64,000 nt of DNA from Lentilactobacillus sp. Marseille-Q4993 (GCF_951230165.1 NZ_CATNVB010000004.1:62001-126000); one strand, 5' to 3'; shown: positions 43,700-54,398, counted from the stretch's first letter. A program made the numbers and translations. The notes: generated by a model from the sequence alone, not told the origin.

Positions 43700-43949
43700 A
43701 AAATTCTTTATGTATGTGTTACTGTGCCAAGATGGCTCTCTATACACAGGATACACAAATGATGTAAAAAGAAGATTTGCAGCTCACTTATCTGGTAAGG
43801 GAGCTAGGTACACCAGAGCACATAAACCACAACGGATTTTATACCAAGAAGAATTTGATACTAAGCATGATGCCCTAAGCGCCGAATTTCATTTCAAACA
43901 GTTACCAAGGGCGAAGAAAATTCAGTACATTAGGTTGCATACTAAATGA
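43683..43949 (+). CDS. GIY-YIG nuclease-like protein (YazA/UPF0213)
   Basis: An 88-aa single-domain protein of the UvrC N-terminal/GIY-YIG fold: FMYVLLCQDGSLYTGYTNDVKRRFAAHLSG (in two motifs, YVLLC and YTGYT), GKGARYTRAHKP, and a Glu in ALSAEFHFKQL. Function is unproven; the family may cleave or bind damaged nucleic acid. It overlaps the end of trmN6 by 17 bases in another frame, so the two are translation-coupled. Confidence 0.92.
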   Translation: MDTENEKFFMYVLLCQDGSLYTGYTNDVKRRFAAHLSGKGARYTRAHKPQRILYQEEFDTKHDALSAEFHFKQLPRAKKIQYIRLHTK

Positions 43950-43976
43950 AAGAATTAACAAAATAGGTGTGATGAG

Positions 43977-44005
43977 TTCGTAAATTTTATTCAAAGTGCT
44001 ATAAT
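43977..44005 (+). promoter_or_regulatory. Promoter of the D-lactate dehydrogenase gene
   Basis: TTCGTA (43977-43982), a 17-base spacer and a perfect TATAAT (44000-44005) lie 28 bases before the start. This is consistent with strong expression of a fermentation enzyme. Confidence 0.75.
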
Positions 44006-44033
44006 AAAGGTATTCTGATTGGAGGTAATATTC

Positions 44034-45032
44034 GTGAAAATTGTTGCATACGGAATTCGTGATGACGAAAAGCCATATTTAGATAAGTGGAGTGAAGAGA
44101 ACTCAAACGTTGAGGTTCAATCCACTGGGGATCTACTTGATGAAAGCACTGTTGAGCTCGCAAAGGGTGCAGATGGGGTTGTTACATATCAACAAAAACC
44201 ATATACTGCTGAAGTTTTAGATAAACTTGGTAGTTTTGGTATTAAATTTCTTTCGCTTCGGAACGTTGGTGTCGATAATATTGATGCTGATGCTGCAAAG
44301 AGAAATGGTATTCAAGTGACAAATGTTCCTGCATACTCACCAGAAGCAATTGCCGAATTTACAGTAACTCAATTAATGAGGTTGCTAAGAAGAACTCCTA
44401 CATTTGATAAGAAACAGTCACAAGGTGACCTTAGATGGGCTCCCGATATTGCTGAAGAACTTAACCAAATGACCGTTGGTGTTTTTGCCACTGGCCGAAT
44501 TGGTCGAGCAGCAATGAAGATTTACCAAGGCTTTGGTGCTAAGGTAATTGCTTATGATGTCTTCCATAATCCTGAGTTGGAGAAACAAGGGATTTACGTT
44601 GAAACACCAGAGGAACTTTATGCCCAATCTGATGTTATTTCCCTTCATGCTCCAGCTACCAAAGAAAACGAGCACATGTTGAATGATGATGCATTTTCAA
44701 AGATGAAGGATGGCGTTTATATTTTAAACCCTGCCCGTGGAGCATTGATTGATACTGATGCACTTGTTAGAGCGCTTGATTCAGGCAAAGTTGCTGGTGC
44801 TGCCCTCGATGTTTATGAAGATGAAGTTGGTATTTTCAATACTGATTTTGGTAGCTTTGACAAGATTCCTGATGAAAGATTAAAGGGATTGATGAAACGT
44901 GATAATGTTCTGGTAAGTCCACACATCGCTTTTTATACCAAGAGAGCCGTTAGAAACATGGTTTACTTTGCAATGGACGCTAATAAGTCTTTGATTGAAA
45001 CTGGGAAATCAGATAAATTAGTAGAACTATAA
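44034..45032 (+). CDS. ldhD: D-lactate dehydrogenase (NAD-dependent)
   Basis: Reduces pyruvate to D-lactate, regenerating NAD during fermentation. The 332-aa protein has the D-2-hydroxyacid dehydrogenase pattern: SLRNVGVDNIDADAAKRNGI, a Rossmann motif VGVFATGRIG (Ala where the first glycine of GxGxxG usually stands), the catalytic Arg in LNPARGALIDTDAL, Glu in VYEDEVGIF and His in VSPHIAFYT. GTG 44034 has GGAGGT upstream. A strong promoter and a bidirectional terminator enclose the gene. Its close relation to known lactobacillar LdhD proteins supports the D-lactate assignment over hydroxyisocaproate activity. Confidence 0.95.
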   Translation: MKIVAYGIRDDEKPYLDKWSEENSNVEVQSTGDLLDESTVELAKGADGVVTYQQKPYTAEVLDKLGSFGIKFLSLRNVGVDNIDADAAKRNGIQVTNVPAYSPEAIAEFTVTQLMRLLRRTPTFDKKQSQGDLRWAPDIAEELNQMTVGVFATGRIGRAAMKIYQGFGAKVIAYDVFHNPELEKQGIYVETPEELYAQSDVISLHAPATKENEHMLNDDAFSKMKDGVYILNPARGALIDTDALVRALDSGKVAGAALDVYEDEVGIFNTDFGSFDKIPDERLKGLMKRDNVLVSPHIAFYTKRAVRNMVYFAMDANKSLIETGKSDKLVEL

Positions 45033-45042
45033 AAGTATACAA

Positions 45043-45076
45043 AAAAAGCTTTGATTCGTTTGAATCAAGGCTTTTT
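45043..45076. terminator. Bidirectional terminator between ldhD and the HAD gene
   Basis: A 15-bp stem (45043-45057 with 45062-45076, one G-U) with loop GTTT, flanked by A and T runs. Confidence 0.93.
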
Positions 45077-45794
45077 AGTTTACCTGAGCTGCCAGATCAA
45101 TCAACAGTTCTTGTAATTCATCGATATTAGCAACCGTTTGGTCTGGAATGTAATTTGGGTCGGTAATGTTGCCGTTGAATGGGTTGTACCAGACGGCTTG
45201 CCACCCAGCTTTTTTTGCGGGAATAATATCTTGATGGTACGAGCTACCTACGTAAAGCATTTCGTTTCCGCGTAAATCGAATTTTCGATTCATCAATGTA
45301 AATATTAATGGATCAGGTTTGTCAGCTTTTGCTTCTTCTGACGTAATTATCTGCTCTCTATCTATCCAATGATGAAGTTTCAGTTTCATTATTTTTGAGA
45401 GTTGTTCTTTAGTCTTTCCATTTGTGATGATACCCAGCTTGAATTTTGAAACCAGTTCATTGAAAATTGTGGTTAGTCCCTCGGCTAGTTGAATGTTTTC
45501 TCTTTTTTCGGCGAATAACTGGTCAAATTTTGCGGCTGACTCTTCAGTCAAGCCGTTTAATTCGAATTCTTGGAATGTGGTTTGCAGGGCTCCATAGCTC
45601 AGATCAGAGATAGATAATTGATGATTGTCATTATTTGACATGGCATCATGCATTTGATTTTGATAAAATTGGTAGATGTTTTTCTTGATATCATCTTCAA
45701 TATCGAAGTCAAATGCTGTGTTGAACGCATCGATAAACGATGGTTGTTGATTATATAGTGTGTCGTCAACGTCAAAAACGATGGCTTTTATCAT
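45075..45794 (-). CDS. HAD-superfamily phosphatase (YjjG/YfnB-like)
   Basis: A 239-aa HAD phosphatase with the motif I aspartates in IVFDVDDTLYNQQPSF, motif II Thr in LGIITNGKTKEQ, the motif III Lys in ITSEEAKADKPDPL, and motif IV as YVGSSYHQDIIPAK. In motif IV the first Asp is replaced by Ser, leaving only the second; many HAD enzymes keep both. Relatives dephosphorylate nucleotides such as dUMP. ATG 45794 is preferred because AAGGAGG lies just before it; seven extra residues further upstream would sit in that site. Reverse single-gene unit. Confidence 0.88.
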   Translation of the reverse strand: MIKAIVFDVDDTLYNQQPSFIDAFNTAFDFDIEDDIKKNIYQFYQNQMHDAMSNNDNHQLSISDLSYGALQTTFQEFELNGLTEESAAKFDQLFAEKRENIQLAEGLTTIFNELVSKFKLGIITNGKTKEQLSKIMKLKLHHWIDREQIITSEEAKADKPDPLIFTLMNRKFDLRGNEMLYVGSSYHQDIIPAKKAGWQAVWYNPFNGNITDPNYIPDQTVANIDELQELLIDLAAQVN

Positions 45795-45888
45795 TAACAC
45801 AGCCTCCTTGTACAAGCTAGGATTATAGCACGAGTTGGTGAATTTTAAAAATTTTGCCCAATTTAAACGATAAAATCTAATTTATTTC

Positions 45889-45917
45889 TTGATTATGTTG
45901 GTGATATTGGATATACT
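45889..45917 (+). promoter_or_regulatory. rpsB promoter
   Basis: TTGATT (45889-45894), a 17-base spacer and TATACT (45912-45917). The distance to rpsB (113 bases) leaves a leader long enough for regulation. Confidence 0.82.
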
Positions 45918-46029
45918 TTGAAAGGTGTTTTAAATACACACCTACATGGATGGATTGGTGGTGCCCATTCGGGTTTCCAATTCAATTGAAGTGTGGGGAG
46001 GAAAAAAACTATTTTATGGAGGCTATATC
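45918..46029 (+). promoter_or_regulatory. 5' leader of rpsB, possible autoregulatory RNA
   Basis: The roughly 105-base untranslated leader contains a hairpin AGGTGT/ACACCT (about 45921-45942) and a G-rich, pyrimidine-rich second half with a possible GCCC/GGGT hairpin. S2 regulates its own mRNA in other bacteria, so a leader element is plausible. I cannot match it to a known family by eye, and the spurious frame starting at 45946 carries no protein similarity. Confidence 0.4.
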
Positions 46030-46812
46030 ATGGCTGTAATTTCTATGAAGCAACTTTTAGAGGCCGGTGTTCATTTCGGTCACCAAACTCGTCGTTGGAA
46101 CCCAAAGATGAAGGAATATATCTTTACTGAACGTAACGGTATCTACATCATCGATTTGCAAAAGACTGTTAAGTTGATTGACACTGCTTACAACTTCGTT
46201 AAGGACGAAGCATCAAAGGGTGCTGTTGTACTTTTCGTTGGTACTAAGAAGCAAGCTCAAGAAGCAATTGCTGAAGAAGCAACTAGAGCTGGTCAATACT
46301 ACGTTAACAATCGTTGGCTTGGTGGTACTTTAACTAACTGGGATACTATCCAAACTCGTGTTAAGAGATTAAAGGATCTTAAGAAGATGGCTACCGATGG
46401 TACATTCGAACGTCTTCCAAAGAAGGAAGTTTCACTTCTTAACAAGCAACAAGAAAAGCTTGAAAGATTCCTTGGTGGTATCGAAGATATGCCAAAGATT
46501 CCTGATGTTATGTTTATCGTTGACCCTCGTAAAGAGCAAATTGCTGTTCACGAAGCTCAAAAGCTTAACATTCCAATCGTAGCTATGGTTGATACTAACA
46601 CAGATCCAGATGACATTGATGTTATTATTCCATCAAACGATGATGCCATCAGAGCCGTTCGCTTGATTACTTCAAAGATGGCTGATGCCGTTATCGAAGG
46701 CAACCAAGGTGAGGATGATGTTGATGAAAACACATTCTCAGACGACAAAAAAGACGAATCAATTGAACAAATCGCTAATGATGTTGAAAACAGTAGCGAT
46801 GACAACAAGTAA
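46030..46812 (+). CDS. rpsB: 30S ribosomal protein S2
   Basis: Essential small-subunit protein that joins late at the neck of the 30S. It begins [32 protein letters not shown] (two parts), with [14 protein letters not shown] and [20 protein letters not shown] further on. Length is 260 aa including a 25-residue acidic C-terminal extension ([13 protein letters not shown]), longer than the E. coli protein and common in lactobacilli. ATG 46030 follows GGAGG. It leads the rpsB-tsf pair and has its own promoter. Confidence 0.98.
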   Translation: MAVISMKQLLEAGVHFGHQTRRWNPKMKEYIFTERNGIYIIDLQKTVKLIDTAYNFVKDEASKGAVVLFVGTKKQAQEAIAEEATRAGQYYVNNRWLGGTLTNWDTIQTRVKRLKDLKKMATDGTFERLPKKEVSLLNKQQEKLERFLGGIEDMPKIPDVMFIVDPRKEQIAVHEAQKLNIPIVAMVDTNTDPDDIDVIIPSNDDAIRAVRLITSKMADAVIEGNQGEDDVDENTFSDDKKDESIEQIANDVENSSDDNK

Positions 46813-46828
46813 TTAAAGTAACGTACTT

Positions 46829-46882
46829 TGGCTGACTCAATGACTTTGGACCAATTTGGCCTTAGCAGGGTCAGCTTTTTAT
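46829..46882 (+). terminator. Terminator/attenuator between rpsB and tsf
   Basis: GCTGACTC (46831-46838) pairs with GGGTCAGC (46868-46875) across a large loop, followed by TTTTTATTT. It probably lowers tsf expression relative to rpsB. Confidence 0.75.
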
Positions 46883-46904
46883 TTGATAAAGGAGGCCAAT
46901 CATA

Positions 46905-47780
46905 ATGGCAAAAATTACTGCTTCTCAAGTTAAAGAATTACGTGAAAAAACAGGCGTTGGTATGATGGACGCCAAGAAGGCACTTGTAGCAACTGAAGGT
47001 GACTTTGACAAGGCAATCGAATTTCTTCGTGAAAAGGGAATTGCTAAAGCCGAAAAGAAGAGCGACCGTGTTGCTGCCAACGGTTTAGCAAACGTTGCTG
47101 TTCATGATAACACTGCTGCAATCGTTGAAATTAACTCAGAAACTGATTTCGTTGCAACTAGTGATCCTTTCAAGGATTTAGTAACTAAGGTTTCAGATGC
47201 TATTGCATTGGAAAAGCCAGCTTCTGTTGACGACGCTTTGAAGTTAAGTACAGAAAAGGGTACCATCAACGATTCACTTATTGAAACTACCCAAGTAACT
47301 GGTGAAAAGGTTACGCTTCGTCGCTTTGAAGTAATCGATAAGAGTGATTATGAAGTGTTTGGTGCTTATCTTCATAATGGTGGTTTAATTTCTGCACTTG
47401 TATTATTAAAGGGTGGAGACGAAGAGACTGCTAAGCACATCGCAATGCACGTTGCTGCTACTAACCCAGAATACTTGAATAAAGATGAAGTTCCAGCAGA
47501 CCGTCTTGAACACGAAAAGAAGGTTCTTACTGAAGAAGCACTTAACGAAGGTAAGCCTGAAAAAATCGTTGAAAAGATGGTTGAAGGTCGGCTTCACAAG
47601 TTCTTGGCTGAAATTTGCCTTGAAGATCAAGAATTTGTTATGGATCCAGACCAAACTGTTGCTCAATACGCAGCTTCAAAGAACGCAACAATCGCAAAGT
47701 TTGTTCGTTATGAAGTTGGTGAAGGTATCGAAAAGAAAGAACAAAGCTTCGAGGATGAAGTTCGTTCACAACTTAAGTAA
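46905..47780 (+). CDS. tsf: Elongation factor Ts
   Basis: Guanine-nucleotide exchange factor for EF-Tu. N-terminal UBA-like domain ASQVKELREKTGVGMMDAKKAL, then the core with IVEINSETDFVATSDPF and two dimerisation subdomains, and HVAATNPEYLNKDEVP. The 291-aa length is normal. AAGGAGG precedes the ATG. Standard place after rpsB; its own terminator follows at 47791. Confidence 0.98.
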   Translation: MAKITASQVKELREKTGVGMMDAKKALVATEGDFDKAIEFLREKGIAKAEKKSDRVAANGLANVAVHDNTAAIVEINSETDFVATSDPFKDLVTKVSDAIALEKPASVDDALKLSTEKGTINDSLIETTQVTGEKVTLRRFEVIDKSDYEVFGAYLHNGGLISALVLLKGGDEETAKHIAMHVAATNPEYLNKDEVPADRLEHEKKVLTEEALNEGKPEKIVEKMVEGRLHKFLAEICLEDQEFVMDPDQTVAQYAASKNATIAKFVRYEVGEGIEKKEQSFEDEVRSQLK

Positions 47781-47790
47781 TAAAAAGATA

Positions 47791-47816
47791 AGCGTTGATT
47801 TCAACGCTTTTTTTTT
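47791..47816 (+). terminator. Terminator after tsf
   Basis: AGCGTTG (47791-47797) pairs with CAACGCT (47802-47808) around ATTT and is followed by eight or more T residues. Confidence 0.92.
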
Positions 47817-47870
47817 ACCCAAAAATAAAAGCTAAGAATTGTTGAAATCTTCAAGAATGTAACGGAAATA

Positions 47871-47900
47871 TTGTTGTATGCTTAATTATTATGATAGAAT
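47871..47900 (+). promoter_or_regulatory. pyrH promoter
   Basis: TTGTTG (47871-47876), an 18-base spacer and TAGAAT (47895-47900), 34 bases before the pyrH start. Confidence 0.6.
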
Positions 47901-47915
47901 TGTAGAGAAGATTAA

Positions 47916-48659
<744 letters not shown>

Positions 48660-49223
48660 ATGGCAGATTCGAAATCAATTTTTGAAGAAGCAAAAACTAA
48701 AATGAAGAAGGCTCACCAAGTACTTGAAAGAGAACTTGGTAGCATTAGGGCAGGCCGAGCAAATGCCAGTTTGCTTAATGGAGTCATGGTTGAATATTAT
48801 GGAGCTCAAACTCCACTTAACCAAATTGCCGCAATCACTGTCCCCGAGGCACGGGTAATTTTGATTACCCCCTATGACAAAACTGCACTTGAGGATATTG
48901 AAAAGGGAATTTATGAGGCTGATTTGGGAATTAGCCCAGCAAATGATGGGACTTCAATCAGATTAGCAGTTCCCGCATTAACTGAAGAACGCCGAAAAGA
49001 AATTGCAAAGCAAGTTAAGGCAACTGGTGAGAAAAGTAAGGTTGCTATTAGAAATGTTCGGCGTGAGGCTATGGATGCCCTTAAAAAAAGCAACAAAGCT
49101 GAAGAAATTACCGATGATGAATTACACAGCAACGAAGATAAAACCCAAGAAATTACTGATAAAGCAATTAAAGTGGTTGATGATTTAGTTGCAGCTAAAG
49201 AAAAAGAAGTTGTATCTGGATAG
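48660..49223 (+). CDS. frr: Ribosome recycling factor
   Basis: Splits post-termination ribosomes together with EF-G. The 187-aa protein shows [42 protein letters not shown] (two parts), [22 protein letters not shown] and [21 protein letters not shown], the full family pattern of the three-helix bundle plus cap. It starts directly after the pyrH stop codon and has TGGAGGAG within the end of pyrH. It is followed by an unusual acidic gene before uppS. Confidence 0.98.
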   Translation: MADSKSIFEEAKTKMKKAHQVLERELGSIRAGRANASLLNGVMVEYYGAQTPLNQIAAITVPEARVILITPYDKTALEDIEKGIYEADLGISPANDGTSIRLAVPALTEERRKEIAKQVKATGEKSKVAIRNVRREAMDALKKSNKAEEITDDELHSNEDKTQEITDKAIKVVDDLVAAKEKEVVSG

Positions 49224-49233
49224 GAGATAAACA

Positions 49234-49692
49234 ATGGCTGACGATAATAATGAAATTGAAGTAGTACCAGGAACTAAAGATTTTGAGCACATGCTTTATA
49301 AGCTTGACATGCCTGTTAAAGAAGGTGGCCTAGGAGTCCTTAACTACAATGGTGGCGAATTACAACCAGTTCAAGATGGCTTGTACGCAATGCCGGCATA
49401 TGTTGATGATGACTTTAACCTGTTTTTTATTGTTTCTCAATTAGTTGAGGATGATTGGGTTATGGCATTCTCCCAGGCAACAATCGAAAATGGAAATGAA
49501 ATTACGGAACTTTCTGATCCAATTACGACAGGTAAGGGCTTAAACATGTTGGGAGAAGTTAGTCCTGAGGACGCAAACCAACTCCTTAAGTATTTCAATA
49601 CTTTATCTGATACTGGTCGCGGTGAATGGAGAATGGTTGACGATCCTGAGGATGGTAGCGAACCTACTGATGGCTCTGATTCAAACGAATAG
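49234..49692 (+). CDS. Acidic protein of unknown function between frr and uppS
   Basis: A 152-aa protein with no recognised family. It is strongly acidic, has no signal peptide or membrane helix, and has alternating beta-like stretches (KEGGLGVLNYNGGELQPVQDG, YAMPAYVDDDFNLFFIVSQL, DDWVMAFSQATIENG) and a Asp/Glu/Gly/Ser-rich tail. A TAGGAGATAAACA site precedes ATG 49234. It lies 11 bases after frr and just before the uppS attenuator-like hairpins, so it is co-transcribed with frr. The usual order has frr followed directly by uppS, which makes this an insertion peculiar to this lineage. Confidence 0.8.
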   Translation: MADDNNEIEVVPGTKDFEHMLYKLDMPVKEGGLGVLNYNGGELQPVQDGLYAMPAYVDDDFNLFFIVSQLVEDDWVMAFSQATIENGNEITELSDPITTGKGLNMLGEVSPEDANQLLKYFNTLSDTGRGEWRMVDDPEDGSEPTDGSDSNE

Positions 49693-49696
49693 CTTC

Positions 49697-49733
49697 AGGT
49701 TAGGATGAGAGATAACCTCATCCTTTATTTTTG
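49697..49733 (+). promoter_or_regulatory. Two overlapping hairpins (attenuator-like) upstream of uppS
   Basis: AGGATGA (49702-49708) pairs with TCATCCT (49718-49724), followed by TTTATTTTT: a terminator. AGGTTA (49697-49702) can instead pair with TAACCT (49713-49718). The two stems cross and share bases at 49702 and 49718, so they exclude each other. This is the layout of a termination/antitermination switch, though it may be a plain terminator with a chance second stem. Confidence 0.6.
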
Positions 49734-49752
49734 CATTCAAGAAGGAGATTCT

Positions 49753-50517
49753 ATGGCAGATAAAGAAGCGACATCAATAATTGAATTAGAACCTAATAAT
49801 ATTCCCAATCACATTGCTATTATCATGGATGGTAATGGTAGGTGGGCTCAACATAGAGGATTGCCTCGTGTTGCTGGTCATAAGGAGGGAATGCAAACGG
49901 TCAAGAAGGTAGCGATTGCTGCTAGTGATCTTGGCGTTAAGGTTCTAACCCTTTATGCTTTTTCTACTGAAAACTGGAAGCGACCAAAGGACGAAGTCGG
50001 TTTTCTGATGAAGTTACCTGTCACTTTTTTTAATACTTTTGTTCCTGATTTAGTCAAAAATAACGTCAAAGTTCAAGTTATTGGCGATGTTGACGAACTA
50101 CCAAAGGCAACTCAAAAGGCAGTTATGGATGCCAAGAAGCGAACTGAAGATTGTACAGGGATGGTTCTTAACTTTGCGCTAAATTACGGCTCACGTTTAG
50201 AAATCACCGAAACCGTGAAGACCATTGCTAAGCAAGTATCTTCGGGTATAATAAAAACTGATGATATTGATGAACAATTCATTTCAAAGTCTTTGTTAAC
50301 TGGTTTTCTAGGAAAATATGCTGATCCGGATTTGGTGATTCGAACAAGTGGTGAAGAGAGAATATCTAATTTTCTGTTGTGGCAGGTTGCTTACAGTGAA
50401 TTTGTTTTTACGGATACACTTTGGCCAGACTTTGACAAGAATACTTTGGTTGAAATGGTTCATGAGTACCAGACTAGGAATCGTCGGTTTGGTGGCTTGA
50501 ATAAGACGAATAAGTAG
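49753..50517 (+). CDS. uppS: Undecaprenyl diphosphate synthase (isoprenyl transferase)
   Basis: Adds eight isopentenyl units in cis to farnesyl diphosphate, giving the C55 lipid carrier for wall polymers. The 254-aa sequence contains IIMDGNGRWAQHRGLPR, TLYAFSTENWKRP, FALNYGSRLEI, RTSGEERISNFLLWQVAYSE and DTLWPDFD. ATG 49753 has GAAGGAG upstream; 16 in-frame codons further upstream cross the terminator hairpin and are rejected. Next genes cdsA and rseP complete the usual envelope-lipid cluster. Substrate flow comes from the mevalonate pathway (mvaS at 38 kb). Confidence 0.97.
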   Translation: MADKEATSIIELEPNNIPNHIAIIMDGNGRWAQHRGLPRVAGHKEGMQTVKKVAIAASDLGVKVLTLYAFSTENWKRPKDEVGFLMKLPVTFFNTFVPDLVKNNVKVQVIGDVDELPKATQKAVMDAKKRTEDCTGMVLNFALNYGSRLEITETVKTIAKQVSSGIIKTDDIDEQFISKSLLTGFLGKYADPDLVIRTSGEERISNFLLWQVAYSEFVFTDTLWPDFDKNTLVEMVHEYQTRNRRFGGLNKTNK

Positions 50518-50528
50518 GAGAGATAGTT

Positions 50529-51317
50529 TTGAAACAAAGAGTAATAACTGCGGTAATCGCATTGATCATCTTTATCCCAATTTTGATATTAGGTGGAGTC
50601 TATGTGGATGTTGCCGCGCTGTTCTTAGGGATCGTTGCGATATCTGAAATACTCGTGATGAAAAAGAAACTACTGATTTCACCGGAAGCAATCATCTCTT
50701 ACATCGGGACATCAGTGTTAATATTGCCAAAGTTTTGGCAATCGTTTTTGCCAGCGTCAATAAGTACTCATTTCTTATTCTTCCTTGCAGTAATTGCGTT
50801 GCTGGTGCTGACTGTCTTAACAAAAAACATTTTTACTTTTGACGATGTTGGGACGTTGACTTTAGGCATGATGTACATCGGCTTTGGATTTAATTATTTT
50901 ATTGATGCCAGAGCTGAGGGCCTTCAAGTCTTGCTATTTGCTTTATTTATCGTGTGGATTACTGATAGTGGAGCTTATATTTTTGGTCGACAGTTCGGAA
51001 AACACAAATTAGCACCTCACGTTAGCCCAAATAAAACGATTGAAGGATCAGTTCTTGGTACGGTCAGTGCTATCGTACTAGTTTCTATTTTTGTTAATTT
51101 TTACCCAGTTTCGGACCATTCGCTGGTAACGATGGTGCCAATTATTGCTTTTCTATCAATCGCTGGTCAGTTTGGTGATTTGATTGAGTCGGCATTAAAA
51201 CGGTATTTTGGGGTTAAAGATTCCGGTAGGATTTTACCAGGTCACGGTGGAATTCTTGATCGGTTTGATAGCTTGCTTTTAGTACTACCGATGTTACACT
51301 TAGTCGGCATTATTTAA
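50529..51317 (+). CDS. cdsA: Phosphatidate cytidylyltransferase
   Basis: Makes CDP-diacylglycerol from phosphatidic acid and CTP. The 262-aa membrane protein has about seven hydrophobic helices and the C-terminal signature with GDLIESALKRYFGVKDSGRI followed by LPGHGGILDRFDSLL. WITDSGAYIFGRQFGKHKL is a further conserved patch. The start is TTG 50529, 11 bases after uppS, behind GTAGGAGAG. It feeds phospholipid synthesis downstream of PlsC-type acyltransferases. Confidence 0.97.
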   Translation: MKQRVITAVIALIIFIPILILGGVYVDVAALFLGIVAISEILVMKKKLLISPEAIISYIGTSVLILPKFWQSFLPASISTHFLFFLAVIALLVLTVLTKNIFTFDDVGTLTLGMMYIGFGFNYFIDARAEGLQVLLFALFIVWITDSGAYIFGRQFGKHKLAPHVSPNKTIEGSVLGTVSAIVLVSIFVNFYPVSDHSLVTMVPIIAFLSIAGQFGDLIESALKRYFGVKDSGRILPGHGGILDRFDSLLLVLPMLHLVGII

Positions 51318-51336
51318 TTTAGGAGGACAAACTCGT

Positions 51337-52608
51337 TTGATAACTACAATAATCGTGTTTATTATCGTCTTCGGGATTATCGTCATCTCCCATGAATTTG
51401 GCCATTACTATATGGCGAAGAAGTCTGGGATTATGGTTCGCGAGTTTTCCGTTGGGATGGGCCCAAAGCTTGTGTATTATCGTAAGAATAATACCACCTT
51501 TACCTTGAGGCTACTTCCGCTTGGTGGTTATGTTCGGATGGCCGGTGATGCCGATGAAGATGATGAAATTAAACCAGGAACTCCGGTTTCAGTCCAAATT
51601 GGATCAGATAATAAGATAACGTCAATAAATACTAGTAATAAGCATCAATTATTTAATGGAATTCCAGTCACAGTTGTCAAAGCTGACTTGGTTGACAAAC
51701 TGTTTATTGATGGCTATGAGAATGGTGATGAGTCTGAACTTAAACACTACGTTGTTGACCATGATGCAACTATCGTCGAAAATGACGGCACTGAAGTTCA
51801 AATCGCCCCTAGAGATGTTCAGTTTCAATCCGCAAAATTACCTAATCGGATGTTGACCAACGTTGCTGGTGTATTCAATAACTTTATCTTAGCTATCATC
51901 GTCTATACGATTTTGGCATTTGTTCAGGGTGGCGTTGCCATGACTAATAACCAGGTTACGGTTCTTCCTAGCAATTCCGTTGCCCGGGATGCAGGAATAA
52001 AGAGCGGTGACAAAATCCTTTCCGTTGATGGTACCAAGACCCCGGACTGGAATACATTGGCTATGGAGCTACAAGCAAAACCAGATAAAAAAATAAACGT
52101 CAAAGTCGATAGAAACAGTCAACAGAAGACGTTTACTTTTAAGACAAAATCTCAAAAGTCTAATGGTAAGAAGGTTGGTTTGATTGGGATTTCTCAGGGA
52201 ATCGACCGTTCGTTTACTGGTAAGTTATTTGGCGGGGTCACAACCACTTTATCGACAGCTAAGACGTTGTTAGCTGCGCTTTGGAGTATGGTTACTGGTC
52301 ACTTTAGCCTCAATGATCTTGGTGGCCCAGTTGCAATTTTTGCCACAACTTCGCAGGCAACCAAATTTGGGGTTGACGGCGTGCTTAGATTCTTGGCGTT
52401 CTTATCACTAAACCTGGCAATTATCAATTTGATTCCAATTCCAGGTTTGGATGGTGGTAAGCTATTGCTTAATATTATCGAAGCAATCAGAAAGAAACCG
52501 GTTTCTGAGCAAACCGAGACAGTAATAACCCTGATTGGGTTTGGGTTCTTGATGTTATTAATGATTTTAGTTACCTGGAATGATATTTCCAGATACTTTT
52601 TACATTGA
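51337..52608 (+). CDS. rseP: Intramembrane zinc metalloprotease RseP/RasP (Eep-like)
   Basis: Site-2-type protease that cuts membrane-embedded substrates such as anti-sigma factors and pheromone signal peptides. The catalytic HEFGH in VISHEFGHYYMAKKSG lies in the first helix, the PDZ domain is at about 200-270 (NSVARDAGIKSGDKILSVDG), and the second metal motif is PGLDGGKLLLN in a C-terminal helix. The 423-aa protein has a variable insert of about 80 residues after LGGYVRMAGD, typical of the Eep group. TTG 51337 follows AGGAGGA. Gene order cdsA-rseP-proS is normal. Confidence 0.95.
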   Translation: MITTIIVFIIVFGIIVISHEFGHYYMAKKSGIMVREFSVGMGPKLVYYRKNNTTFTLRLLPLGGYVRMAGDADEDDEIKPGTPVSVQIGSDNKITSINTSNKHQLFNGIPVTVVKADLVDKLFIDGYENGDESELKHYVVDHDATIVENDGTEVQIAPRDVQFQSAKLPNRMLTNVAGVFNNFILAIIVYTILAFVQGGVAMTNNQVTVLPSNSVARDAGIKSGDKILSVDGTKTPDWNTLAMELQAKPDKKINVKVDRNSQQKTFTFKTKSQKSNGKKVGLIGISQGIDRSFTGKLFGGVTTTLSTAKTLLAALWSMVTGHFSLNDLGGPVAIFATTSQATKFGVDGVLRFLAFLSLNLAIINLIPIPGLDGGKLLLNIIEAIRKKPVSEQTETVITLIGFGFLMLLMILVTWNDISRYFLH

Positions 52609-52627
52609 TGAAAAATATAGTTTCTAA

Positions 52628-54355
<1,728 letters not shown>

Positions 54356-54363
54356 TTATTAGG

Positions 54364-54398
54364 AAGAACTGGGTTGCTCCCGGTTCTTTTGTTTTTTA
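54364..54398 (+). terminator. Terminator between proS and polC
   Basis: AAGAACTGGG (54364-54373) pairs with CCCGGTTCTT (54379-54388, one G-U), loop TTGCT, then TTTGTTTTTTATTTT. Confidence 0.93.

Noticed and set aside
45946-46029. N-terminal extension of rpsB through the leader
   Set aside because: The added residues match no S2 protein, and GGAGG directly before ATG 46030 marks the real start.
46557-46928. 123-aa reverse frame across the rpsB-tsf junction
   Set aside because: Antisense to two ribosomal/translation genes and spanning their terminator; no ribosome-binding site or motif.
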